Below, piece after piece: positions 1 through 5,488 of a stretch of DNA of 5,488 nucleotides (position 1 is its first letter; each line of letters starts with the position of its first letter). The stretch covers positions 1-5,488 of the forward strand of contig JAISKG010000041.1 in assembly GCA_031261015.1 (NCBI GenBank). The letters are read 5' to 3'. A program made the position numbers and the translations under genes. The notes beneath the pieces were generated by a model, which ran no database searches, was not told the DNA's origin, and saw nothing but the letters and a program-made list of their open reading frames with translations. This DNA is from Dysgonamonadaceae bacterium. Lineage in GTDB: Bacteria; Bacteroidota; Bacteroidia; Bacteroidales; Azobacteroidaceae.

Positions 1-237
1 TTCATTTTAGAAAACAAACATCTTTATACACTCAATTACCGAACGACAGAACAATACCTGCAATCGGCTCCGCATACGCCATCGTTGCCGGTAGAATCGC
101 CGGGCAGAGTAGGAGAGTGGCTTGGTTTTCAAATAGTTAAGCGATATATGAAAAACCATCCCCATACTTCCTGGGAGGAATTAATGGGGATGGTCGATTA
201 TCAAAAATTCTTGAAAGATTCGAAGTACAAACCTTAA
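1..237 (+). CDS. gldB: GldB-like gliding motility lipoprotein, C-terminal part
   Basis: This is the 3' end of a gene that enters from the left edge; only the last 78 codons are present, ending in TAA at 235-237. The visible peptide includes [16 protein letters not shown], then SWEELM and the ending FLKDSKYKP. This resembles the conserved C-terminus of GldB-family proteins (a G-R-x-G-x-W-x-G-x-Q-I-V block followed by a terminal SKYKP-like end). Family members are usually a little over 300 residues, so most of the protein lies outside the window and neither the lipoprotein signal nor the start can be seen. GldB is an envelope lipoprotein needed for gliding in Flavobacterium; homologues also occur in non-gliding Bacteroidales, where the role is unclear. 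The gene converges on metK and overlaps its stop by 4 bp. The family call rests on recognition of the C-terminal pattern, not on a search. Confidence 0.72.
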   Translation, partial: FILENKHLYTLNYRTTEQYLQSAPHTPSLPVESPGRVGEWLGFQIVKRYMKNHPHTSWEELMGMVDYQKFLKDSKYKP

Positions 238-1490
238 AACGCTGCTTTAATTTTATCAACGTAATCAAGTTTCTCCCAAGTAAATAGCTCTACTTGTAAA
301 GTCTTGACCGGTTCATTGTCGTAGCGCGAAGCAAACGTTTTGGTGACAATTTCGTTTTTCCGTCCCATGTGGCCATAAGCAGCAGTTTCCAAATAAATCG
401 GATTACGCAATTTCAAGCGTTCTTCAATGGCTTTGGGGCGCATATCAAAAATAGCGGCCACTTTTTCGGCAATTTGGCCGTCGCTCAAATTCACTTTACT
501 CTTGCCGAACGTATTAATGAAAATATTCATCGGTTCGGCCACTCCAATAGCATAAGCCACTTGCACCAAAATTTCGTCGGAAATTCCAGCAGCAACCAAG
601 TTTTTGGCAATGTGACGAGCTGCGTAAGCTGCTGATCTATCTACCTTTGAAGGATCTTTTCCGGAGAATGCGCCACCGCCGTGCGCGCCTTTGCCACCGT
701 AAGTATCTACGATGATCTTACGTCCCGTGAGGCCGGTATCGCCGTGAGGCCCGCCGATTACAAATTTTCCCGTCGGATTGACGTGATATTTGATACGATC
801 GTTGAATAAGGCCTGTACATGAGGCGGATACTGCGCTTTTACGCGTGGGACCAAAATGTTTTTGACGTCTTCTTTGATCCTCGCTTGCATGGCTTCGTCC
901 GAGGCAAATTCGTCGTGCTGCGTAGAAATCACGATCGTGTCGATACTTTCAGGCGTTCCATTATCATTGTACTGAATGGTTACCTGCGATTTAGCGTCGG
1001 GACGAAGGTAAGGCATCAACTTGATTTCGTTTTTGCGGATCGCAGCCAACTCCAATAACAAACTGTGCGCCAAGTCCAAAGCCAAGGGCATGTAATTGCC
1101 GGTTTCGCCGGTAGCGTAGCCAAACATCATTCCTTGATCGCCCGCGCCTTGATTCAATGGATCTTCGCGTTCCACGCCGCGGTTGATATCGCCTGATTGT
1201 TCATGAATGGCGCTTAACACGCCGCACGATTTAGCTTCAAACTGATATTCGCTTTTCGTGTAACCGATTTTATCGATCACTTGACGCGCAACTTCCTGTA
1301 CATCAATGTATGCTTTCGATTTTACTTCGCCGGCTAAAACCACTTGCCCTGTAGTCACCAATGTTTCGCAAGCCACTTTCGAATTAGGATCGTAAGCTAA
1401 AAACTGATCCAACAATGCGTCGGAAATTTGATCGGCCACCTTATCGGGATGACCTTCGGAAACGGATTCCGATGTGAATAAATAACTCAT
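234..1490 (-). CDS. metK: S-adenosylmethionine synthetase (methionine adenosyltransferase)
   Basis: Cytosolic enzyme that makes S-adenosylmethionine from methionine and ATP, releasing phosphate and pyrophosphate; SAM is the main methyl donor. The product is 418 residues. Visible signatures, numbered from MSYLFTSES, are GHPDK at 13-17 (His14 catalytic, Asp16 magnesium ligand), [12 protein letters not shown] at 115-126 (family signature 1) and GGGAFSGKD at 271-279 (P-loop-like signature 2). The protein looks complete, with no missing key residue. The reading frame stays open to an ATG at 1607, but the start at 1490 is chosen because family members begin near (M)[16 protein letters not shown]. 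The extra 39 codons lie in the structured leader and are rich in Lys, Asn, Leu and Phe. No Shine-Dalgarno sequence is present; the region before ATG is almost pure A/T, as is common in Bacteroidota. The stop overlaps the convergent gldB stop. The leader suggests attenuation control. Confidence 0.97.
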   Translation of the reverse strand: MSYLFTSESVSEGHPDKVADQISDALLDQFLAYDPNSKVACETLVTTGQVVLAGEVKSKAYIDVQEVARQVIDKIGYTKSEYQFEAKSCGVLSAIHEQSGDINRGVEREDPLNQGAGDQGMMFGYATGETGNYMPLALDLAHSLLLELAAIRKNEIKLMPYLRPDAKSQVTIQYNDNGTPESIDTIVISTQHDEFASDEAMQARIKEDVKNILVPRVKAQYPPHVQALFNDRIKYHVNPTGKFVIGGPHGDTGLTGRKIIVDTYGGKGAHGGGAFSGKDPSKVDRSAAYAARHIAKNLVAAGISDEILVQVAYAIGVAEPMNIFINTFGKSKVNLSDGQIAEKVAAIFDMRPKAIEERLKLRNPIYLETAAYGHMGRKNEIVTKTFASRYDNEPVKTLQVELFTWEKLDYVDKIKAAF

Positions 1491-1632
1491 AATATAAAGT
1501 TTTAAAAATAAAAAATCTGATAACAAGTTATCAGAAAGACGTGTAGATTTGTAAGGAAGAACCGCGAGAATCCGGTTTTTAGCATTTTTTTTCGTGGTTG
1601 CAAGCATACAAATCTATCCACTCTCTAATACG
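1491..1632 (-). promoter_or_regulatory. Structured metK leader, candidate SAM-responsive attenuator
   Basis: This is the predicted 5' untranslated region of metK, from the inferred transcription start near 1632 to the base before ATG. Read on the minus strand it contains three structures. First, a long-range stem pairs UAGAUUUGUA (1616-1607) with UACAAAUCUA (1553-1544), 10 perfect pairs, extended by GUG/CAC (1621-1619 with 1543-1541) across a 2-nt bulge. Second, an inner hairpin pairs AACCG with CGGUU (1577-1560). Third, a terminator-like hairpin lies at 1504-1535. The unpaired parts include GAUUU, UUGCA and GCUAAAAA in that order, words that recall the SAM-II aptamer; GCAACC and UGCUAAA also recall the S-box. 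Neither full consensus is recognisable: there is no S-box P1 helix or kink-turn, and a SAM-II pseudoknot cannot be confirmed by eye. The regulatory role is inferred from the structures plus the metK context. Confidence 0.55.
1504..1535 (-). terminator. Intrinsic-terminator-like hairpin in the metK leader
   Basis: A perfect 9-bp inverted repeat (TCTGATAAC, 2 nt, GTTATCAGA, at 1516-1535) is followed on the minus strand by TTTTTTATTTTT (1515-1504). With a 4-nt loop the usable stem is 8 bp. The U-rich tract follows only on the minus strand, so it acts in the metK direction, downstream of the metK promoter and 13 nt before ATG. A terminator between promoter and gene is the classic layout of transcription attenuation. 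The stem is A/T-rich and may be weak; it could also affect translation because it abuts the start region. Confidence 0.6.
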
Positions 1633-1636
1633 GCTG

Positions 1637-1668
1637 CAAAGGTAAGTATAATTTTTTAATTTGCCAAA
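1637..1668 (-). promoter_or_regulatory. metK promoter, Bacteroidota type
   Basis: On the minus strand TTTG (1668-1665), a 20-bp spacer and TACCTTTG (1644-1637) match the Bacteroidota primary sigma-factor consensus TTTG / TAnnTTTG exactly. The expected transcription start is about 5-7 nt downstream, near 1632-1630. This places roughly 140 nt of untranslated leader before the metK start codon. Confidence 0.75.
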
Positions 1669-1705
1669 TGTAGAGTCGAAAAAATTTTCGCCCCGACAGC
1701 GCAAC

Positions 1706-3337
1706 TCATTGATTATTATTGGTAAAATACCCGATTTTCATCACCGTTTCCTCAAATTTTTCGCGTGGAACCAACGATTTATTCCGGTATTTGGAACGAT
1801 AATTATAAATCGTCGTGATGGAATATCGCAGGAAATTTGCAATCTTCGCGCTATCGGTAATTCCCAAACGCATCAGGGCGAAAATGCGCAATTCTACCGA
1901 TAATTCGTTTTCATTTTTCAGAATAATCCGTTCTTCTTCAGGCAGTAATTTATTAAATTCATCTACAAAATCGGGAAATAAATTCAGGAAAGTACTGTCG
2001 AAATTTCTATAAAATTCCTTTAATTCGTCCTCGATAATTTGCGATGATTTAAGCATTTGGTACAATTCGTCCAACTTTCCGCCGGAAGCCTTTTTATTCA
2101 AGGATTTTCGGTAAGCTTCCAGTTTATCAATGTAAACCGAGCATTGATTCAAGAACCGGCCGATGTATTCTTCTTTGATGTGATTCGTTTCGGACAAGTG
2201 CCGGTTGATTTGCTTTAGTTCGTCGTAAGCTGCAATAACTTCTTGGCGCGTTTTAGCCAATTTATTCCTTTGCGATATTAAATAGAATACCAAACCGACT
2301 AGAAAAAGGAGTAAAATTCCGATCGCAACGATAAATCCCAACAGGTTGCGTTGGTGTTTTTCTTGCTGCAATTGATAGGCTTTGTCGATAATCGGCAAAA
2401 TTTTCAAAATTTGAATATTCCTCAATCGTGCATTATAAAAATTGGCGTCCTCCAAACTTTTTTTGACATAACGGTTGGCGCGGACAATATCGTCGTCAGT
2501 CAGCAGGTAATACGACAAAATACGCAGTGAAGTATTTTCCTTGATCGAAGCGTAAATATCAGCGATGGCCGACTCTGCCAGATAAATTTTTTGCATTTGA
2601 ATATCGCCTTTGGTTTCGTAAAGCAATGCAATCATGGAGGTTAGAATGGCGTATTCACGCGTATTCGGTTCAAAGGTCGCCAGATGCGGCAACAATGCTT
2701 TTTCGGCACGGGTAAAATCGTGTAATTCAATGTATTTTCGTCCCGAGTTAATGTCGTAACTGTAAGTATTTTGCGGAATGACCATCAAAGCCGAATCGCG
2801 GTAAGCATTGCGCATTTGACTGAATTTCAAACTTTCGGATTCGTCGGAGTATTCGCTCCAATATAAATAGACTTCGGCGTAACTGTTGTAATAAGAACCT
2901 AATTGATCGCCGATTAAGTCATTTTTATTAATCGAATCAAGCAGGTTGAGCGATTCCAGAAAGCGAGCAAAAGTGGAATACATGCGAGCCAATTGCATGT
3001 TGCATTCGTTGATCCAATAGTTATTTTTCGTTTCGCGCGCAAAATTCAAATGACGATTTACATAGTACATCGCAGAATCGACAATGTAAGCTTCATATTC
3101 CCTATATAGTTGAAAATAAGTCTGATGACGATCTTCTTCCGATAAATCTTTTTGGATTAACTGCCGCTTCAAATCGCTCAATCGAACTTCTTTTTCCTGA
3201 TCAAAGACCGGCACTTCCTTGAGCGTTTTATCCAATTCCGTCAACAGAGAATCCAATTTGTTTTCCTTGGAATAACTTGACAAACAGGCAGATAAGAGAA
3301 AAAAGCACAGTATTCGATATTTTTTCAAATTCATCAT
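1706..3337 (-). CDS. Membrane-anchored TPR/coiled-coil/HTH regulator, DUF6377 type
   Basis: The product is 543 residues (542 if the second of two adjacent ATGs at 3334 is used). Residues 1-22 form an export signal with a lipobox-like LSAC ending at Cys18. Residues about 25-325 are helical and resemble degenerate TPR-like repeats. A single membrane segment covers about 332-354 (GFIVAIGILLLFLVGLVFYL), followed by positive residues and a coiled coil at about 358-390. The C-terminus, about 480-535, has a helix-turn-helix of LuxR/GerE flavour (LGITDSAKIANFLRYSITTI, then YNYRSKYRNK). This order suggests a periplasmic sensor part and a cytoplasmic DNA-binding part in one chain, as in Bacteroidota DUF6377 proteins, whose targets and ligands are generally unknown. 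The frame is open to ATG 3394, but that start lies upstream of the predicted promoter boxes and would put extra residues before the signal sequence. Target genes cannot be deduced; metK just downstream has its own promoter. Confidence 0.8.
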   Translation of the reverse strand: MMNLKKYRILCFFLLSACLSSYSKENKLDSLLTELDKTLKEVPVFDQEKEVRLSDLKRQLIQKDLSEEDRHQTYFQLYREYEAYIVDSAMYYVNRHLNFARETKNNYWINECNMQLARMYSTFARFLESLNLLDSINKNDLIGDQLGSYYNSYAEVYLYWSEYSDESESLKFSQMRNAYRDSALMVIPQNTYSYDINSGRKYIELHDFTRAEKALLPHLATFEPNTREYAILTSMIALLYETKGDIQMQKIYLAESAIADIYASIKENTSLRILSYYLLTDDDIVRANRYVKKSLEDANFYNARLRNIQILKILPIIDKAYQLQQEKHQRNLLGFIVAIGILLLFLVGLVFYLISQRNKLAKTRQEVIAAYDELKQINRHLSETNHIKEEYIGRFLNQCSVYIDKLEAYRKSLNKKASGGKLDELYQMLKSSQIIEDELKEFYRNFDSTFLNLFPDFVDEFNKLLPEEERIILKNENELSVELRIFALMRLGITDSAKIANFLRYSITTIYNYRSKYRNKSLVPREKFEETVMKIGYFTNNNQ

Positions 3338-3371
3338 TACTTTAGATTTAAGAAATTGAAACAAAGATGAA

Positions 3372-3402
3372 CAAAGATAGAAACATTCGGGCAAATATGA
3401 AA
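3372..3402 (-). promoter_or_regulatory. Promoter of the DUF6377-type regulator
   Basis: The minus strand carries TATCTTTG (3379-3372), an exact -7 box. A 19-bp spacer precedes it, with TTTC (3402-3399) at the -33 position, one base from TTTG. The transcription start would fall near 3366, about 30 nt before the ATG pair at 3337/3334. A second, poorer -7-like copy (CATCTTTG, 3369-3362) lies just downstream in a short tandem repeat and could pair with TTTG at 3395-3392 over 22 bp. Confidence 0.55.
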
Positions 3403-3426
3403 AAAATTTCAGGCAATATTTTTCTT

Positions 3427-4758
3427 TCAGAGATCTTTCACGAGTATTTCTTTGTTATTCAAAAACATATCTTCGCGAAGTTGCAAAATCTTTTCCCATT
3501 CGGCATGAAATTTATGTTTCTTATCAATTTTGAAATGTTCCACACCATGCTGATCAATTTTGGAAAAGAAGTAACTCAAAGTCACTTGATTAATGTCAAC
3601 AGCCGGTTGATAATTAGCGTACGAATCGCAGTCTTTGATCTCGTTGACAATTCCCACTTCCGTCAATCGATACAGAATCCGGTTGGTCAGATGAATAGGA
3701 ATTTTGTTCTCCTGTGAAATTTCGTTGGCTGTATAAGGAACTTCGCCTTTTTCAAAACGCTTCATTATCAGATTGGTAACAGTCAATAATAGAAAATCCC
3801 AATACCTGCGCGAAATATTTTTACTTTCGGCGGCAAATTCGTAATTCCGAACGTTTTGTCCCGCGTAAGCAATCTCCGCGCCAATCAAGCAAATCACCCA
3901 CGACAATTGCATCCACAATAATAATAAAGGAATAAACGCAAAACTTCCGTAAATCGCGTTGTATTTCGACACCCACATTTGTCCATGGACATACAGATAT
4001 TGAAAGAAATTGAAACTAATGGCAGCAACAACACCGGCATAAAAAGCATGATTGAATTTTACTTTTGTATTAGGCATATACATGTACAGGCCGGTAAACA
4101 TAAATACTGCAATAATAATCGGTACAATTGTCAATAGTACTTCGTAAACAGGAGCCAATACTTGATAATCTTGCAATGTACTGAAAGTAGCAGTAAACAA
4201 AATGGAAATTCCCGACGAACAAATTAAAAAGATAGGAAGAATAAGGAACACGGAAAAATAATCCGTGAATCTTCTAACGTAAGATCTGCCTTTCGGAACT
4301 TGCCAAATCAAATTGAACGTATTCTCAATATTGGAAATCAAACTGAAAACCGTATAAAGCAAAACCAGCAAGCCGATCCCCAAGAAAACGCCGCCTTTCA
4401 TTTCCTGCATATAAGAATTGACAAATGTAAATGCTTGCGACATCGCTTCCTGTTGTCCCGGAAAATACTGAAACAACTGGCTTTCCACAATATTTTGAAA
4501 ACCAAATCCTTTCGCAATTGCAAGTAACACAGCCAACAATGGAATCAAAGAAAGAAATGTACTATAAGTGAGAGCGGCAGCACGTTGCTGAAGATTGTCG
4601 CTTTGGTATCGTTTAATCGCTAAAGTCACGATTTTGATCAAGTTATATCTTCTTCGCTTCTTCGCATTGGTAATATCCGACGACATAATCCGCCAAATAT
4701 CTTCTGTGATAAACACCCAGAGTTTGGACAGCATTTTCGGTAAATCACTTATTTTCAT
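3427..4758 (-). CDS. YihY/BrkB family inner-membrane protein with winged-helix-like tail
   Basis: The product is 443 residues. After a basic N-terminus it has about six membrane segments, roughly at residues 62-82, 122-146, 168-192, 202-227, 238-258 and 272-298. Family landmarks are RAAALTYSTFLSLIPLLAVL near 59-78 and the region from YNAIYGSFAFIPLLLLWMQL to IGAEIAYAG (266-300), typical of the BrkB/YihY (formerly 'ribonuclease BN') family. The old RNase BN assignment belongs to a different gene; the function of YihY is unsettled, with export or envelope roles proposed. Residues about 320-443 form a soluble tail. Its part PYTANEISQENKIPIHLTNR then ILYRLTEVGIV looks like a winged helix, which I recall as common in Bacteroidota members and larger than in the enterobacterial protein of about 290 residues. 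The start at 4758 is only 21 bp from the rnpB end and no separate promoter is evident. An internal ATG at residue 25 is the alternative start. Confidence 0.88.
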   Translation of the reverse strand: MKISDLPKMLSKLWVFITEDIWRIMSSDITNAKKRRRYNLIKIVTLAIKRYQSDNLQQRAAALTYSTFLSLIPLLAVLLAIAKGFGFQNIVESQLFQYFPGQQEAMSQAFTFVNSYMQEMKGGVFLGIGLLVLLYTVFSLISNIENTFNLIWQVPKGRSYVRRFTDYFSVFLILPIFLICSSGISILFTATFSTLQDYQVLAPVYEVLLTIVPIIIAVFMFTGLYMYMPNTKVKFNHAFYAGVVAAISFNFFQYLYVHGQMWVSKYNAIYGSFAFIPLLLLWMQLSWVICLIGAEIAYAGQNVRNYEFAAESKNISRRYWDFLLLTVTNLIMKRFEKGEVPYTANEISQENKIPIHLTNRILYRLTEVGIVNEIKDCDSYANYQPAVDINQVTLSYFFSKIDQHGVEHFKIDKKHKFHAEWEKILQLREDMFLNNKEILVKDL

Positions 4759-4773
4759 GTTTGATCATTTTTC

Positions 4774-4780
4774 AAAAAAG
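4774..4780 (-). terminator. U tract at the 3' end of rnpB
   Basis: Directly after the 3' strand of the rnpB P1 helix, the minus strand reads CTTTTTTG (TTTTTT at 4779-4774). P1 closing plus the U tract could end transcription. There is no compact local hairpin right before it, so the stem would have to form with the 5' end of the RNA about 340 nt away. Termination may therefore be partial, allowing read-through into the membrane-protein gene that starts 16 nt later. Confidence 0.4.
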
Positions 4781-5119
4781 TAGTCAATCTATAAGCCGGA
4801 TTCTGTTGAATATCTGTCATTTATCTACATTTAACGTCGCCGTTAAACTTTAGCGATCTACCCCCCGGCATCGGACGAGCCATCCTACGTGCGCCGGTGT
4901 ACATGATCTTGCAATCCCTAAGCAGTACGGCTTCTTATATTGCTATAAGAACCGGTAAGCTCTTACCTCACCTTCTCACCCTTACCTTCCGTAGAAGGCG
5001 GTTCTTTTCTTCTACTTAACTCTGCTCTCGCAAACAGCTATCCGTTAGATAGTAGGGTGCTCTGTATTGTCCGGACTTTCCTCTTTTTATTGCTAAAAAG
5101 CGACAGATCGATTGACTAC
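4780..5119 (-). ncRNA. rnpB: RNase P RNA, bacterial type A
   Basis: The catalytic RNA of ribonuclease P, which removes 5' leaders from precursor tRNAs together with the RnpA protein. About 340 nt, read on the minus strand. The ends pair perfectly over 10 bp (GTAGTCAATC at 5119-5110 with GATTGACTAC at 4789-4780), giving helix P1. Universally conserved blocks are present: GAGGAAAGTCCGGACA (5083-5068, 5' strand of P4), GGTAAGAGCTTACCGG (4967-4952), the GATAAATGACAG block further on, and ACAGAATCCGGCTTAT (4806-4791, 3' strand of P4 and J2/4). The spacing and a single copy of each block fit a complete gene. The predicted transcription start coincides with the first base of P1, so little or no 5' processing may be needed. 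End positions are from P1 pairing and could be off by a few bases. Confidence 0.95.
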
Positions 5120-5123
5120 GCGA

Positions 5124-5155
5124 CAAAGATAATCATTTTAATTCAATGTTACAAA
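5124..5155 (-). promoter_or_regulatory. rnpB promoter, Bacteroidota type
   Basis: The minus strand has TTTG (5155-5152), a 20-bp spacer and TATCTTTG (5131-5124), an exact match to the Bacteroidota consensus. The start would be about 5 nt downstream at 5119, the first base of helix P1. The -33 box is embedded in a TACAAATGTA dyad (5150-5159), so a repressor bound there would block this promoter. Confidence 0.8.
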
Positions 5156-5181
5156 TGTACACTATATTACAAATGTAATAT
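5149..5181. promoter_or_regulatory. Tandem TACAAATGTA dyads, candidate operator
   Basis: Two exact copies of TTACAAATGTA start 18 bp apart (5149-5159 and 5167-5177). The second lies within a longer dyad, ATATTAC-AAAT-GTAATAT (5164-5181). TACA-N2-TGTA is the core recognised by BlaI/MecI-family winged-helix repressors, a family common in Bacteroidota; the assignment here is by motif only. Further copies are at 5205-5214 (CACATTTGTA, one mismatch), 5370-5379 (AACAAATGTA, one mismatch) and 5479-5488 (TACAATTGTA, exact). The first copy covers the rnpB -33 box. Confidence 0.45.
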
Positions 5182-5295
5182 CCATTCCTTTTGAATTACC
5201 GATTCACATTTGTATTTGCAGCATAAAAAATGAGAAAAATCAATGAAATAATCTCACTTTCCTGTTTCTTTATCTGATTCTTAATTTAAGGATAC

Positions 5296-5326
5296 ATACT
5301 ATTAAAAACCAGATATTTAATAGTAT
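5296..5326. repeat. 11-bp perfect inverted repeat
   Basis: ATACTATTAAA (5296-5306) and TTTAATAGTAT (5316-5326) are exact reverse complements around a 9-base loop. All pairs but one are A-T. On the plus strand the stem is followed by TTATTT, a weak U tract, but no gene ends just before it, so a terminator role is not supported. It could be a protein-binding dyad or a remnant of a lost gene's terminator. Confidence 0.5.
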
Positions 5327-5488
5327 TTATTTAGATCAATGATTTAAGTATTTGAAGAATCTTGTCAAAAACAAATGTAATTCCTGTTATTTTCAAGTAA
5401 TTTGGAAAGTTTTATATCTAAAAATCAAATATATACACTCAATATATAAAGTTATTTATAGCTAATATTTTCACTAAATACAATTGTA

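Larger units (their letters stand above)
5132..5488. other. AT-rich apparently non-coding region right of rnpB
   Basis: About 357 bases without a convincing gene on either strand. The longest start-to-stop stretch noticed on the plus strand is a 15-codon ORF at 5230-5277. The region is strongly A/T-rich and contains a cluster of TACA-N2-TGTA dyads and an 11-bp inverted repeat, listed separately. It probably holds control sequences for rnpB on the left and for an unseen gene beyond the right edge. No tRNA, insertion-sequence end or CRISPR repeat is visible. Confidence 0.6.

Noticed and set aside
1491..1632. Canonical S-box (SAM-I) riboswitch
   Set aside because: Only short words (GCAACC, UGCUAAA) match. 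The P1 helix cannot form because transcription seems to start at the AGAG block, and the kink-turn and GAUGAA-like segment are missing.
1675..1697. Inverted repeat CGAAAA/TTTTCG (1677-1690) with nested GTCG/CGAC after the regulator stop, as a terminator
   Set aside because: No U tract follows on the minus strand and the two stems compete; the metK promoter begins right after it. Too weak to call a terminator.
369..2012. Plus-strand open frames lying opposite metK and the regulator (for example 369-635, 819-1058, 1661-1903, 1815-2012)
   Set aside because: They are antisense to well-supported genes, have no recognisable domains and no promoter or start context; they are frame shadows.
3362..3379. 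Short tandem repeat AACAAAGATGAACAAAGATA as a separate repeat element
   Set aside because: It is explained by two -7-like promoter boxes side by side; only two partial copies.
4745..4768. Seven-codon upstream ORF overlapping the start of the YihY-like gene
   Set aside because: Too short, no supporting signal, and easily produced by chance.
3367..4783. Plus-strand open frames opposite the YihY-like gene (3367-3717, 4300-4527, 4595-4783)
   Set aside because: Antisense to a clear membrane-protein gene, with no family resemblance and no start signals.
5190..5277. A 15-codon plus-strand ORF (5230-5277) with a promoter-like pair upstream (TTTG at 5190-5193, TGTATTTG at 5211-5218)
   Set aside because: The -7 box has a mismatch at a key base, the spacer is only 17 bp and the peptide is too short to judge. 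It may be chance in AT-rich DNA or the remnant of a secreted-protein start.

Overview
The window looks like ordinary chromosome from a Bacteroidota bacterium, probably Bacteroidales. The evidence is a GldB-type lipoprotein tail, a DUF6377-type membrane regulator found in this phylum, AT-rich translation starts without Shine-Dalgarno sequences, and three promoters of the Bacteroidota form (TTTG, about 19-20 bp, TAnnTTTG). I cannot fix genus or species.

Layout, left to right. Bases 1-237 (+) hold the last 78 codons of a gldB-like gene. Its stop codon shares a TTAA palindrome with the stop of metK (234-1490, -), so the two genes converge and overlap by 4 bp. metK has a strong promoter (1637-1668) and a leader of roughly 140 nt. 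The leader contains a 10-bp long-range stem, an inner hairpin, and an intrinsic-terminator-like hairpin with a U-rich tract just before the start codon. This looks like an S-adenosylmethionine-responsive attenuator or riboswitch and is the most interesting signal here. Next on the minus strand is a membrane-spanning TPR/coiled-coil/HTH regulator (1706-3337) with its own promoter (3372-3402). Then comes a YihY/BrkB family membrane protein with a C-terminal winged-helix-like tail (3427-4758). Upstream of it is rnpB, the RNA subunit of RNase P (about 4780-5119, -), with a near-perfect promoter (5124-5155). Only 21 bp separate rnpB from the yihY start codon, and no separate yihY promoter is visible.

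Bases 5132-5488 are very AT-rich and appear non-coding. They contain three exact and two one-mismatch copies of the dyad TACA-N2-TGTA, the core recognised by BlaI/MecI-family repressors, and an 11-bp inverted repeat. One dyad covers the -33 box of rnpB.

The genes are mostly housekeeping and do not form one pathway: SAM synthesis, tRNA 5' processing, an envelope protein and a signalling regulator. No mobile element, CRISPR array or defence system was seen. The candidates for undescribed biology are regulatory: the metK leader and the dyad cluster beside rnpB.
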